Origin: Wuchereria bancrofti
Lineage: Eukaryota > Nematoda > Chromadorea > Rhabditida > Onchocercidae
Direction of reading: 5' to 3'
DNA length: 64,000 nucleotides
Assembly (NCBI GenBank): GCA_005281725.1
Contig: SSBO01000004.1
Location: 310,001-374,000, forward strand
The position numbers were made by a program, and so were the translations under genes. This document shows positions 51,801 through 64,000 of this stretch, piece by piece (within the stretch, counting starts at the first letter, position 1; each line of letters starts with the position of its first letter). Under the pieces are notes generated by a model. That model had not been told where the DNA came from, did not search any database, and worked only from the letters and a program-made list of their open reading frames with translations.

Positions 51801-52590
51801 ATACAGTGTCATTTTTAAAACAGAAATTGATATTAGTGCTAGCATTTTTAAAACAAAAATTGATATTAGTGCTAGCTGTTGATAGTATTTCTTGATTTTA
51901 TTAATATTAAAAAAAAATTTTCTAGCTTGCTGCAGCGACAGCATTAGCAAATTGGGCGTTAATTTTGTTACGCCATACAGAATCTGGAAAGATAGCCGAG
52001 CTTGGTCCACGAGAAGATGCATTGCGAGCTATTATTCAAGTATTATATAAAATATTCGTGATATTTCATTTTGAATTCAAATTTGTAATTTCAGGATTTT
52101 CGTTACAGTCTTTCTTGGAAACGAGAATAATGAGAAACTTTTTTTGTTGAAAAATGAAAAAGAAAAAACGTTAAATATTATCCTAGGAATTTTCCTTTTT
52201 TCCCTTTTCTTTTGCTATTTCTACACTATTTTTCTTTATTCTCACTGCAAGAAATGCATTTCATGTTGAATAGAATTGAGAAAAAAAATTTAGGCTATTG
52301 GTGATATCGTTAGTTTTGGTGATTTCAATCAAATAGCATTAATACGACTTCTTCAAGCAATCGTAACATTGATGTGGGGCGATGTTGCTATTATTCAAGT
52401 CAGCAAAAGTTTTCATTTTTTCTATGTTTAAATTCATTTTATACCCTCTGAACTTCATTTCTGCAAGCAGTTTCAGTTGGCCAAAGGACGGGATATCATT
52501 GGGATAGTAAACCGAATTAAAGATGCCGTTGTTGATGAATCCGGAAAGGCTGTTGCAAGAGATATCATAGAAATGGCTTATTCATTGTAA
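45813..52590 (+). CDS. plaa: Phospholipase A2-activating protein / Ufd3-Doa1 (PLAA), ubiquitin and p97 cofactor
   Basis: Ubiquitin-binding cofactor of Cdc48/p97 in ubiquitin turnover and membrane-protein sorting (known for PLAA/Doa1). Twenty exons: 45813-45961, 46856-47043, 47192-47301, 47522-47660, 47887-48034, 48285-48467, 48615-48738, 48882-48992, 49085-49219, 49445-49582, 49717-49804, 49901-50038, 50208-50347, 50622-50715, 50954-50962, 51133-51272, 51557-51712, 51926-52039, 52294-52398, 52477-52590. All phases agree: 840 aa, against about 795 in human. Residues ~1-320 form a WD40 propeller ([34 protein letters not shown]). Residues ~351-405 look like one PFU unit and ~422-485 are the canonical PFU (EKVIMDGK then [18 protein letters not shown]). 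DPFT-type motifs follow ([22 protein letters not shown]). From ~600 a PUL armadillo-like domain runs to the end ([38 protein letters not shown]). Unusual: a 9-nt microexon, a GC donor at 49220, donor GTCATA at 45962, and an AAG acceptor directly before GTAAGT at 51557. Confidence 0.96.
50843..50891 (+). repeat. 24-bp near-perfect hairpin in a PLAA intron
   Basis: 50843-50866 and 50868-50891 are reverse complements with one mismatch and a one-base turn. The left arm ends TTTTTTCAG, a good acceptor sequence locked in the stem. The hairpin lies in the intron 50716-50953, about 60 nt before the 9-nt microexon. Confidence 0.9.
50954..50962 (+). other. plaa: 9-nt PLAA microexon (GTTGGCCCA)
   Basis: Flanked by AAATTAG on the left and GTATTTT on the right. 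With the split codons at each side it codes Gly-Trp-Pro-Asn. Its inclusion restores the Trp-Pro pair expected at this position of PUL domains, just before [11 protein letters not shown]. Skipping it would keep the frame but remove three residues including Trp-Pro. It is shown by signals and conservation only. Confidence 0.75.
51810..51875. repeat. 33-bp tandem duplication in a PLAA intron
   Basis: Two consecutive 33-bp copies (51810-51842 and 51843-51875) differ by about one base. Each contains TTGATATTAGTGCTAG. Lies in intron 51713-51925. Confidence 0.85.
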
Positions 52591-52973
52591 AGCTTTGCTT
52601 TTGGTATTTGCATTCTGACAATGAACTATGCTTTCATGTCGCACAATAATTTGCAGAACAGTGCTAATTATCAATAAGACAATTGAACCAGTAATTGTTC
52701 ACATCCTACTGTGAAGGAAAGGCCTGTTATGCTTGCAGGTTAACATGATTAGCTCCAGAAGAATTTAGGTGATAGGATTAAAGGATGATATAATGAATTG
52801 TTAGTGAAATACTCTGTTTTAAAATGAAAATTATTTTAGCAAAAGTTAGATTTTCTAATCATTAATTCTGCCGATACTTTTAAATCTGGCTTTTCGGGCT
52901 GCACATGAAGAAATGCAAGGATTTTGCGGTTAAATTGTCTGTACCATTGACGCTGTCATATATGTATGTGTGT

Positions 52974-53004
<31 letters not shown>

Positions 53005-55539
53005 GTGTATGTTTAACTTTGTTGCATTGTCTGCAAATATCTATCATACCGAAATTTTGTTTTCCTACGAATTGAAATAAATTATTTTTCCTCTAATTTA
53101 TAAACGATTTTCAAAAACAACATTTGGCATGTTTTAGCTTTTTCTTTTCCTCAAAGAGATCGATTTACAAAGAGATCACTTTTTCTTCTCAAAAAATCAA
53201 AGTAAAGAATGAAGCGGTACTATGATCAATACGTCTTATTTAAAACTACCTAGAGATATGTGCCTTTTTTGTCTTGTTATAAACAATTTTGCTAAGTACA
53301 ATTCTGTGCAAATTAATAACGAAATGATTGCTGTTCAAAGTAAGAAACAAGTGAAAACTGTTACAATTATAGCATAAAGTGCCACATTATTACGATAGTA
53401 ATATGATATTAGTGGCTATGAAAATTTATTTTCGGAAGTTTTCATATTCATCAATTAATTAAACTATTTAGCAAACAATTCTACAAATAATAACATAGAA
53501 GGAATGATCAAAATTGAAGTAGTTATATCTATCTATAAGTAATTTGATGAAATTTTTATGATTAATTGTATTTATCAAGTTTAATTTCCATACAACAGTC
53601 TCAAAAGAAAAAAAAGTCTCTCTCCTTCCAAAAAATATACGTCGATGCGGCGCAGTACATTAATATAAAAAAGAAAACTATTTAATTCTTCGGAACTATG
53701 TTAATTCTGAAGTAATTTAAAAAAGCTAAGATTATGTATAATATTTTGCTCTCTAAATCTTTCTTAAAAAACGAAGTGAAACGATTATTTAATATATAAA
53801 AATATTTACACTTTCCATTAATTTTTATAAACAATCAAGGACATACAATAGTTAATATAGCTCATACTCGTTATGATGAATAGGAGCAATTAAAGGTCAT
53901 TGTTTTGCAAAAAAACAGAAAGTATTTGAAATTATACCATAAATGATAGATTAGAATTCCAAGAGCAAAACTGACTATTCCCATTTTTCAATTCAATTAA
54001 ACACTAGAAGATTAGGCAGAACGGTTGTTTTCATCTAATTTAAGTTTAAAGTAGAGCAGTATATTGTGAAATTTAGGTTTAAAATGTGGCATTGAACTGT
54101 AAAATGCATATTCTTAAAAATTATTTGATTGTGGGAAACGAAAGTGGAAATTTTTCTTGCACAACAGCAATTTTAGCTTAAAATAAAACAAGTTGTAAAA
54201 ATTATGTTTAAAGGTAGTATTGAATTATAAAATGAATATTTCAATTCAATTAAACACTAAAAAAAGGACAGAGAAGCAAATGTAAAAATTCTGCTTACAT
54301 AACAACTGAAATTGTTTACTTTTACCATACAATAATGGTGAAATATGCAAATGCTTCAAAATCTTTTTAAATAATCACAGAGATTATCGATCAAAGTAGC
54401 AAAACAATTTGCATAAAATTGTTTATTGAAATTATTTATCAAAATAAGCGATAGAAAGGATTAAATTAAAACTACTTAAATAATTTAAATAACTCATCCA
54501 ATAATATGCTTACATCATTAAAAGTAATTTAAATAGAAGAATAAATAAACTTTATTAGTCAAATTAATGCTGTTTAGTCTAATTCACATTTAAAATTGTC
54601 TTATAAAGTTAAAAAAAATTTATTTGTTGCACTGAAATTTTTATATTCCTTTATTTATATTTGCTCTATTCAGTGTCACTTCATAAGCATAATTTCATGA
54701 TAGCATTTTTTTCAGTGATGACATGGTTATCACTTAATGATAGTTTGAATTCAATGATAACGTGATTGTAGTTTTATGATAGCGTAATTTTTGTCAAGCA
54801 CAAAAATGATGTCAACTGATAGCAATCAAAATATTAGTGAAATATATTTGAGTAACTGAATTTTATTAAATTTCATTTAGAGAAAAAAAATTTATGTAAG
54901 CTGTAAATATTGTATTGAAATTACAATTTTGTGAAGCAAATGAATGGAACCAAATGTTATCATTTTGCTGTACCCTACAAAATGGATAAAAATATTAATT
55001 TAAAATTTAATTTGGAATATAATTTGTTCCGGAAATCAACATTTTAAAATAATCTAATTATTTTCTTTGAAATTTAATCGATTCAGACAAAAAATCAGAG
55101 TTCGTAAATATATTGCTTTGTTACTTATCAGTTAATTTTACTGTCCAGGAAAAAAATGTTCTCCAGCATTTCACATTTGATAATCTTTTCATTTTTTTTA
55201 CAGAAAAAAAGATTTCACAAAGATTTTAGTTTTTTTTTTTATTATTTTTTGTAAGCAAAAGAAATGATTTTGTAAGAAAGATTATAAATAAAAATAATTT
55301 CAGTTAAATAAAATTATTAAAAATGCATGTATTAAATGATACCATAATTTGCATTATTAGTACAAAGGCAATTTTAGAAATGGTGAACTTTTGGCTTTTA
55401 ATGGATGTTGAAACAGTTTGAAATATTCATTCACTTTTATAAGAGTTAAAATAAATAAGTCATAATATATAATATATTACTACAATAATCAGCATTTGCT
55501 ATATATAATTTTTTTTTTGAAAAAATCTGCATATTTGTT
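52591..55539. other. Intergenic region between PLAA and the hyaluronidase
   Basis: I see no further gene. A (GT)n/(GTAT)n microsatellite lies at about 52969-53012, and AATAAA at 53076-53081 is a candidate poly(A) signal for PLAA (3' UTR about 490 nt). The rest is AT-rich, including ATGATA-type steps around 54700-54800. Confidence 0.6.
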
Positions 55540-56130
55540 TGCTTTTTAAACTGCTAGAAGTATTTTTCATTGAAATTTTTCATGAGTTTTGCATAAAATT
55601 TTATTTAAACTTAAAATAGAAGTTTATATTTGCCTTTAAAAAAACAAACAATGAAATATTTCTTATATTAAAATTCAGTCTTAATTATTTGCAATGCTGT
55701 TAATTAAAAGAAATACCTATTGTTCTGATCACTGCACAGTAGTATTGAATTTTCTTTCGTTCTGATTATTATCCACTTTTTCGAAATTATATCTTTTAAT
55801 TTCCAATTTGCAAATTCATTTTAATTGATATAAATTCATTTTCACTCTATCAAATTCATTTTCACTCTATTAAATTCATCCCAATCACTGCGAATTTGCT
55901 TCCATAGCCGAATTAAATTTATTTGCCGGTATGCCATTTCAGTTACCACAAATTTTTCTTTTTTCACTCTTAATTTAAATTATGGGTATAGCAAAGTTAT
56001 TTTTGCTGCTTTGAATTACTATGAATTCATTCCGGTTACTGTAAATTGATTCCCATTACTGTTAAACTTATTTATTTGCTATAATCAGTTCGTTTTGACT
56101 GCCATTGGTTTGTTTTGATTTTAATCAAAT
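55540..56130. repeat. Diverged dispersed repeat, copy 1
   Basis: Shares an ordered series of blocks with 61900-62580 in the same orientation: ACATTTGCCTT/ATATTTGCCTT, AACAATGAAATATTTC, AATTATTTGCAATGC, a TTGAATTT...TTTCG...GATTA block, ATCTTCTAATTTC-like sequence, then a tract of degenerate about 20-bp units of the form AATTCATTTTGATTACTG. This copy is just 3' of the hyaluronidase gene. Confidence 0.6.
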
Positions 56131-56136
56131 TTTATT
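56131..56136 (-). terminator. Candidate poly(A) signal of the hyaluronidase gene
   Basis: TTTATT on the plus strand reads AATAAA on the minus strand, about 112 nt past the stop codon at 56248. Confidence 0.45.
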
Positions 56137-56247
56137 GCATGTAAGGATCAAAAAACAGGGTGAAATATCAAATATCAAAATATCAAATAAAATCTTAGAT
56201 AGATAAAAATTGCATGGAAATTTATCATTTAGCTTTTTTCGTTTTGG

Positions 56248-59200
56248 TTACGGTGGAGGTTGAACGGTAGAAGTTGGAAACAAATCATCCCATTTCTTGT
56301 TTATTTTATGACAATATTTATATAGTCCATTTCTCATTGCACAGAGAGGTTCATAAGTATTATAATTTGAAGTATTTCTGAAAATAATTTCTATTTCTTC
56401 TGGTTTCATTCATTTTACTTACATTACGACAATATCTAATATAAGAAATTGCAAAAAAAATGAATAAAATTTAGTAGAAAATTCTTTTGCTAATAATTTG
56501 AATGCAATTAATGAAGTTGATTTAACCACTTACCTTTCCGTTTTATCACAAATTTCACTAAGATTTTTCAAATTTTTAACTTCAGGACCAAGATGATCAC
56601 GAACATAGTCTCCGATACTAAGGCATCGATTTGCCATATTTTTGGATGTTGACCAAATGATAGCACCTTGGATACCCATATCAAATGCTCTATGCAGTGA
56701 ATTCAATAAATCTTGCTGTAAAATTTGATAAAATCAATTTTTTTTCAACAATAAAAGTTTTTTCCTTTTTCAAATTTTTAAAAATGAAAGAAAATTTCGA
56801 AATTTTTAAAAAGGAAGAAATCACGATTTTAACAATAGGAATGAGCAAATTAGAATGTAAAAATTATAATGTAACCAAAATAAATTTGCAAAATTTGAAT
56901 TGCTTAATTAAAAGAAAGAAACTCATAACATAATTAATTTACTTTGGTATAAAATGGATTACTAAGATTTATTGGAAAATATTCAAATCCAGTGAATGTA
57001 AATATCGGTACACTTGATTTCAATTTTTCCGCGCAACGTTTAGCTTCTCGAAGGACTGAAGTGACATATAAGCAACCGCCAGTAGCACTATTCCTTCTTG
57101 GTAGATAAATTGATGGATAAAGAGCGGTAGCTTCCATATGCAATGGTTGTAGTCTGTATAATTTTTTTATAAAAAAATTTTCACTCAATTTTTATTTTTA
57201 AACATTCATTTTTTCTTTTTTCGCAGAAATTTTAGACAAAAACAGCTAGTTCGAAATGTAATAAATATTGCAATTTTATTAAAGATTATATGAATTATTC
57301 GATGCATTTCGATAAATTCGCCAGAAATTATTAAAAAAGAAGATAAGAGCAAAAAAAGAAATTTATAAGTAGGAGTGAATGATAATATTTTGTATTATTT
57401 TACATTTTCCAATAAATTTTCAAACTTTTATTAGCTAATCAAAGAAAAGACGAAAATTTAATTTTGCTAACCGATCATTAAATTCTTCATATACTTCGCC
57501 GCATGCTACAGTACCATTCATTCCTGCGCTGTAATTACAAAATGGTATTCCATAAAAACCCCAAAGCGCTCTAGGTCGAATTTTTTTCACTTTACGAATA
57601 GTTGCTATTAAAAATTCCCTGAAATACAGTTTACTTAAATGATTATTATTAATAAATAAACTTTTAATTTCTGCTTTCTTTAAATATTGAAATATTTTCT
57701 ATCTTCTTTTTCTCTTTTTTTTGCTTTTCTTTAATTTAAAACTTGATAAAATTTATTATTATTATTGTTATTATTATTATTTACTTACATTGCTGCTTCA
57801 TTGAATTCTTTTATAGCAATTGCTGTAGCATTTTTTTCAGTAATATTGTCATATCGTTCCTTAACATAATCTATCGATGCATTTCGATAAATTCGTTTTG
57901 TACTCCAATTATGCTCATATAACGGTCGCCATTTCTCGTAATCAATTATAGCCAAACCATCAAAATTTTCATTTGGTATTGCATTTATTGTATCATTTTC
58001 AACTTTTAACAAATGTTTTGTGAGATTAGCACGCTATAAAATGAAAAATTTTGAAATAAAAATTTTTTTTAAAAAATAAAATTGTTATTTGGATTGAAAT
58101 TAAAAATGATATTTGAATTGAAATTAAAAATGAAAGAATATTTTCGATCATTGTTCAAAATGAAATTTATGAAATTACACCAATATTATACACTTTCTCT
58201 TCGACAAAAATAATTATTTTAATCAAACAATGAAATAAAATATGCTTATATTCTAGAGGAATTAGTTCTAGTGCATTATTAAAATTAATTTATAATTAGT
58301 AAAGAAATAATCTAAATTAGTTAATTAAGTAAATAACTACGTCTTTTTTATTTTTTTCACTTCATAAATTTCGTTATTTTTCTTTTTTAGTTAATACTGT
58401 AAGAGTGCTTCGATTTTTTCAAATGTTCTCAATTTTATGAAAATATTGGTGCTAAAATAATTGAATTATTTCTCTGTAAAGTTTTCCGATTTTTTGTTTT
58501 ATTCACTAAGGGCGTAATTCGATTTCTTAATTTTAAATGGAAGGTCAAAAGTTAAAGTAGTAGACTATATCAAACAATTATGTATATCTTATCGCTTTGG
58601 TTGTTTTAAAGTAAATTTCAGAATGATTGCAAAAAAAACAGATTATCATATCATTACCATTTCACTGATATCATTTCAACTGATAACATCATTATCATTT
58701 CACTGATATCATTTCAATTGATAACTCTTTCAGTTTTTTCTTACTTTTTGTTATCAATAAAAAAAAGGAAAAACAGTCATTATTCACCTGAGGAATACCA
58801 CCATTAACTGCCGATGATAGATCAGAATAATTTTTATAGTATGGATATAAGCCGAATTTTTCTTCATACAAAGTAACAACAACTTCACCGTAGAATTTAT
58901 GTTTATCATTCACGAGAATACCGTAATGTTCCGGTTTTTGTATTTCTGTCCAGTTTTTACACTGATCAGTTGGAACATTCCAGCGAACCTAATTAATGCA
59001 AAATTCTAATTATTATTTCTAAAACATGTATATTGAAAAGATTTAATTAAATAACAAAATTTCAATGCGATAGCTAATTATCGTCAGGAAAAAAAACGAG
59101 AGAACGATTTCATCTGATAATTGAAAAAGTATTGAAAATTATTAAGTTATAATTTTGAAATAAATAAAATTACAATGCTTTGTTTTTATAAAAATTGATA

Positions 59201-59328
59201 AACTTCAAACTGAATTCATTTCTATTTTGTAGGAGAAAAAAAAAGCAAACTTCAAACGTTTTCCATTCACGGCCATTAGCTATTGTTAACCAAATGATGG
59301 ATAAAATTTGGACAAATAAATGCTTCAT
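56248..59328 (-). CDS. chhy-1: Secreted hyaluronidase / chondroitin hydrolase, glycoside hydrolase family 56
   Basis: Predicted secreted endo-beta-N-acetylhexosaminidase acting on hyaluronan or chondroitin; as nematodes use chondroitin, that substrate is more likely (inferred). Seven exons, in gene order: 59328-59251, 58988-58788, 58033-57789, 57618-57472, 57153-56943, 56715-56534, 56377-56248. Phases agree and give 397 aa. Residues 1-19 form a signal peptide (MKHLFVQILSIIWLTIANG). Then come VRWNVPTDQC (start of the GH56 domain, Cys36), YGILVNDKHKFYGE, NGGIPQ at ~88-93, and the catalytic motif GLAIIDYEKWRP, where Asp124 and Glu126 correspond to the proton-donor pair. RALWGFYGIPFCNYS and GAIIWSTS complete the active-site barrel. 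The Trp usual between the two acidic residues is Tyr125. One clear N-glycosylation sequon is NWT at 38. No EGF-like extension is evident beyond the barrel. The symbol follows the single C. elegans family member and is tentative. Confidence 0.94.
58658..58725. repeat. Imperfect direct repeat in a hyaluronidase intron
   Basis: Two 30-bp copies (58658-58687 and 58696-58725, period 38) of CATTTCACTGATATCATTTC plus a TGATAAC end, differing by one base, in intron 58034-58787. Confidence 0.8.
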
Positions 59329-61899
59329 TTAATCGACAATAGCTAAAGTTATTTTCTATTAAATGATAGAATTGATAATTTTATTTGTTACATTTCATTA
59401 AATGATAAATATATGATGAAGAGATTTGAAATAAATATAATCAAGTTGAAATGATCATATCAAATCATTCATTTCGTCCTATTTATTTGTGTAATGATAT
59501 TTGCATAATAAAACACCATATTGTATAAGGAATGGAAAAAAAATATCAAAGTATAATCATTGAATATGTGAATAAGTTATCCACTTTTTTTAATAATTAA
59601 TTTATGATCATTAATGATATGAGGAAACTTTACGATTGAATTCTCGTTAAATAATGTTTCTTTCTAAAAAAAAATAAATAAAATAAATGTGATAAACATT
59701 GAATCAAATTTTTTAAAAAAAAGATTTAAAGAGAAAATTTTTGAAAATTTTATCAAACACTTCAATTTACTTTTTCAGTAATTTATTAGTTAGAATTAAT
59801 CATACTTGAATGATATTTCATATGAAATATTAATGATTTTTATTGAAAAAATTGGAATAATCAATACGATTATAATAAAAGTGAGAAAATTTTTTACAAT
59901 TGTGAACAGAAAATTTAGCGTAAACTAACGAATTTTATTGTGACTTTTACTTCTTTATAAGCATGTAAACATGTGTAAGCATGTCTTTATAAGCAACTGA
60001 TGATTTTGGGAATGAATTTGTTTTTAAATTTGTTTAAACAGCTTAAATTTATCCTTTTGTTTCGATTATTCTGATCAACTTTTGACAAATAATTTCATGC
60101 AAACTATTTTGTTACTTTTATCGATAATCTCTGTGATCATTAAAGAGGATTTTATTGAATTTATATATTTTAACAATGTTAGAGTGAAAACAAAATTAAC
60201 TTCAGCTATTATACAAGAAAATTTTTCACTTTTGTTTTCTGCCATTAAATATGATTGAGAATAACTAATTTATGGTTACATTTAATGTAAAATCGGGCAA
60301 CAAAAAATTCATTTTTTGCCGCTGTATAATTTCTCAAAATGCTCAATTATTGAAAAAAGAAATTATTTTTTGAAATTGTAAAGAGTAATTTGAAAATTTT
60401 TGTAACAAAATTAGGTGAATTCTGTTGTCTATGCAATAAGTTTTCATTTCTTGCCATTATTTATTATTATTGCTACTATTATTGCTATTATTATTACTGT
60501 TATTATTACTTATATTATTATTATTAAAATTATTATATTATGTTTATATTTATATTCATTATTGTTATTAATTATTATTATTGTTATTGTTATTATTATT
60601 ATTATTGTTATTATTGAATGTGTCAATTTTACATTTCAGTACTAAATCATAAGGTTAAAGTTGAGTTATTTTTGAAAGTTTTGTTTTATTACTGAATTAT
60701 TTGAAAATGAAATTTGATTAATTCGATATACTGAATTCCTGCAATTTAAATGTATTTTTTTAAATATAATTTTGTTATAATCAAACTTATTCCGCTGATT
60801 ACTATATTAGCTTTAGTTAATGTACAGTGATCATAAATATATTTCATTAATCAGTCATAAAAAATTGATGAGAAAGTGAAAATTTTCATTTAAATGACCT
60901 CTCTTTTTTGTTTTACTTTAATTTCAAGTGATCACAATGTAATCATTGTTTAAAAATATGTGAAAGGTTTGCTTAAATCAGTTATAAATAAACAACTGCT
61001 CTTAGTTTTCTTTTCTCAACATTTCAAACCAATTTTTAAAGAAATTTAATAGTTTAATTAGCTGATAAATATGGAACATTTCGAAAACATCGAAATAAAT
61101 TATTAATTGCAAAAAGAAAAGAAAAATTATACGTCCGAAATTTTTCCATTTATTTCAATTATTTTATGACTTCAAAAAGAAAAAAATACTTTATAATTCT
61201 ATTATTCATTTATATACTTCAAAAGATTTAAATTTAATACTCAATATACTTCCTTCGTGCTTCACTTTTCATTGGCTGAAGTAATTAAATATCGAAGAAT
61301 GATAAATAAGTAAATAAGTAATTAAGTACTAATATTACTCTATTCTTATTTACATGTTATCTTCATTGATAACGTATGAGATGTATCCAACTCTGCTTTC
61401 AACCATACCAATCTTATTATTGATATGGCGCCTCTGTCTTCAACAGATTTTTTTTTTTTTAGGAACGATAAAATTTTTGATGAAAACAAAAGTATTTTTC
61501 GTACTGATAATAAAAAATGATAAAATGATTAAACAAACCGAATACATTATGTTTTGATAACAGTATTGATATTGGTGTTCGTCCAGTGATAATCGAATAT
61601 TCACCGGTTTGATATTTGCGACATTTTAGTTATTTTATTGTATTTTGAAAAATTTCAACAATGAATTAAGTGTGAATTCTTATATCGTAGCATTTGTTTT
61701 CATGAATGATAAAAAATTGATAAATGATCTCATAACTGATTTATCAAAATTTAGTGAAGATTTAGAATTCAATGAAACATTTCATTCAGTTTTAATTGCT
61801 ATCAGTAAGACATTATTGTTTTAAATTCAGAGTTTCTTGAATTAAAATTTGAAAGCAAAGATGAAAGAATTAAAATATTATAAGTATGAATGGAAATAA
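59329..61899. other. AT-rich region upstream of the hyaluronidase, no gene seen
   Basis: Nothing here has both exon signals and protein-like content. An (ATT)n-rich microsatellite tract occupies about 60458-60615 and produces a spurious isoleucine-rich ORF. The hyaluronidase promoter should lie just above 59328, but I could not assign an element. Confidence 0.6.
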
Positions 61900-62580
61900 T
61901 TAACAACTTTGTTTGTTTATATTACGAGTAATTTATGTTTTTTAATCAAGCTTTTCGTGTGAAAACTTTTGTGCTTATGAAATTTTACTCAAATTTCAAA
62001 CAAAAGCTTACATTTGCCTTATGAATGGTAAGTAAACAATGAAATATTTCGGCATGAAAATTTCAATTTCAATTATTTGCAATGCACTTGCTGAAATAAG
62101 TTATAAAATTAAATAAACAAATAAATAGACATATATTCTTTTAATCTGTGTACAATAATGTTGAATTTATTTCGATTACTGTTTAATTTAACTTTTCTAA
62201 AAGATATCTTCTAATTTCTGATCACTACCAATTCATTTTAATTGTCACCAATTTATTTTGATCGCATTAGAACTTATTTGAATCATTGTTTTCAATTTTC
62301 ATTGATTACTATGAGTTTATACCAATTCCTCAGAATTTCATTTTGATTACTGCAAATTCATTTCAATTATTACAAATTAATTTAAAACATTGCCGTCAAT
62401 TCATTTCACTTTGTATATAATAAATTCATTTTTATTGTCACGTATTCACTTCAATCATTCATATTCATTATTGGTACAATTAATTCACTTTAATTACTGA
62501 TTACTGTAAATTGTAAATTTTTTCTTGTTGCTGTCAATTTAGTGTAATTATCGATTAAATTCATTTTGCATTTTCATAAG
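61900..62580. repeat. Diverged dispersed repeat, copy 2
   Basis: Same-orientation counterpart of 55540-56130: block order ACATTTGCCTT, AACAATGAAATATTTC, AATTATTTGCAATGC, TTGAATTTATTTCGATTACT, GATATCTTCTAATTTC, then many degenerate AATTCATTTTAATTA-type units through about 62560. It is about 6.3 kb from copy 1, with the hyaluronidase gene in between. Confidence 0.6.
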
Positions 62581-64000
62581 AAAAAATGAACATTTGAAAT
62601 CAGCAAATGAATTTTTGGTGAAACAGTTATGACAATATTGGATTATTGAAAATCATATGTAATTTATCTTTTAATATTGCAACAAAATAAATTTTGAAAT
62701 ATCTAAGATTTCAAATTTTCAAGCAAATATAAGCTAAAGTTCAGTTAAATGTTAATAGTTGTGACAATTTTTAATTTGAAAGCAAAATTTTCTCTGATAT
62801 TACTTATAAGTACATATTTCAAAATTATTTGATTAATCCTTTTTTTCTTTTAAGTTGACATTTAGAAAATGCTCGAATATCTTCAATGACAAATGACGAA
62901 TATCATACAAGAAATTATTATTGAACAAATCAGAGAAATGATATAAAATGTAAAATTAAAAAAAGGGAAAAAGAAAAATTATGCAATGAAGAATTGAAAC
63001 TTAAGAGGTTACAACTCATTATTAAAACCAGAAAATATTTAGTACATTAGGAATTTCATTTTCTTATTACTAATAGTAATTTCAAAATTCATAGTTGTTA
63101 TGAATATTATAAATAAGTGATTATATTCCAGCGAATTTCATTAACCTGAAGTTTTTCAATTCATTAAGAATGAAATAATTAATAAATAGATGAACGATAT
63201 TGATTTCATGCTATAGCAATTAGTCATTATAGCTTTTTTTTTAAATTGCCCAGATTTTGAGTTAATCTGATCAAATGGCAAAATTTAATTTAATTCAAAA
63301 CCTTAATTCAAACATTCGAAACACATTTTTTTTAGAAATTGTAAAATTTTGTAAGCATGGAAATATCAATCAAATTGCTCCCATTTTATGACATAGTATA
63401 AATAATTTGCTTCGAAAAAATTAAGTTTAATTAAGATAGTTAAAATTTTAAACTCTTTAAGTTAATTTTTGCATTTGAAAAGGTAATTAATAGTAAAGAA
63501 TTACAATTAAATTTTACAAACTTTAATTTCTCTTTTTTTGCCAATTTTTTTAAACTTAGTATATTATTAGGATAAATCTTTCTACAAGTTTTTATTTTTA
63601 ACACTTTATCTTAATTGAATTACTCCCAATTTTTTTAAAGTCGTTTTAACATCATTTATTAATCACGTGTAGTACTTAATCAGTCAATCAATAATGTGAA
63701 TTTTTTATTTTTATTTTTTCCCTCAAACGTATTGATTTTATTTGAAAATTTTTAGCAAGAAATGGTAAATGGGTATAAATGATGTTGCGATTAAAAGAAA
63801 TAGTAATAAAAGGAAATGAAAAGCGAAAAAATAAAAGGAAATAAAAAGAAAAGAAATAAATTAAAGAATGATGAAAAGAAAAAAGAAAAGGAAAAAAAAA
63901 TTTTTTTCCCTCGTAAATATTGAAGATTTTAATAGAATAGAGTGGGAAGGATATATTATTACTTGCTTTTACTCATCGAATTTTTCATTTCAATTCATTT
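62581..64000. other. AT-rich end of window, no gene seen
   Basis: Homopolymer-rich and AT-rich sequence without recognisable exons, ending in a purine-rich AAAAGAAA tract at about 63800-63900. Confidence 0.6.

Noticed and set aside
60415..60645. Isoleucine-rich ORF, plus strand
   Set aside because: Translation of an (ATT)n tract.
1..64000. Endosymbiont (Wolbachia) insertions or transposon ORFs, which are common in filarial genomes
   Set aside because: No long uninterrupted bacterial-like ORF, reverse transcriptase or transposase motif was seen on either strand.

Overview
The window looks like chromosomal DNA of a nematode, probably a spirurine/filarial-type worm. It is very AT-rich, all genes are intron-rich, and acceptors are mostly TTTTCAG or TTTTTAG. 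Two of the gene families, a ShKT-domain haem peroxidase and a compact GH56 hyaluronidase, are typical of nematodes. Species is inferred only from style. I saw no bacterial operons, CRISPR, tRNA, rRNA or recognisable transposon ORF. Sequence gaps lie at 6221, 14033 and 31683-31693.

Layout. (1) 2312-21402, minus: a secreted ShKT + animal haem peroxidase, rebuilt as 13 coding exons (691 aa) with signal peptide and key histidines; intron 2 is 9.2 kb. (2) 21403-33944: a 12.5-kb gene-free spacer between divergent genes. It holds a palindrome cluster just upstream of the peroxidase start, a G-quadruplex motif, a 31-bp minisatellite and a sequencing gap. (3) 33945-39870, plus: a gene whose segments match Little elongation complex subunit 2 (ICE2/NARG2); its first exon is uncertain. 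(4) 40533-44854, minus: splicing factor 3A subunit 3 (SF3A3/SAP61), 9 exons, 499 aa. It is tail-to-tail with ICE2. (5) 45813-52590, plus: PLAA/Ufd3-Doa1 (WD40, PFU, PUL), 20 exons, 840 aa, head-to-head with SF3A3. (6) 56248-59328, minus: a complete secreted hyaluronidase, 7 exons, 397 aa. (7) 59329-64000: AT-rich, no gene seen.

The genes do not form a pathway. SF3A3 (U2 snRNP splicing) and the ICE2-like protein (snRNA transcription) both bear on snRNA/splicing, and PLAA is a Cdc48/p97 ubiquitin cofactor; these three are compact neighbours with probable trans-splice acceptors close to their starts. The peroxidase and hyaluronidase are secreted extracellular-matrix or cuticle enzymes in large AT-rich spacers.

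I did not find a clearly new multi-gene system. The most interesting signals are in PLAA (a 9-nt microexon coding Trp-Pro beside a 24-bp hairpin, a GC-AG intron, and a second PFU-like unit), the peroxidase promoter palindromes, and a diverged repeat flanking the hyaluronidase on both sides. All exon joins were made by eye from splice signals, reading phase and family motifs; none was checked by alignment or RNA data.
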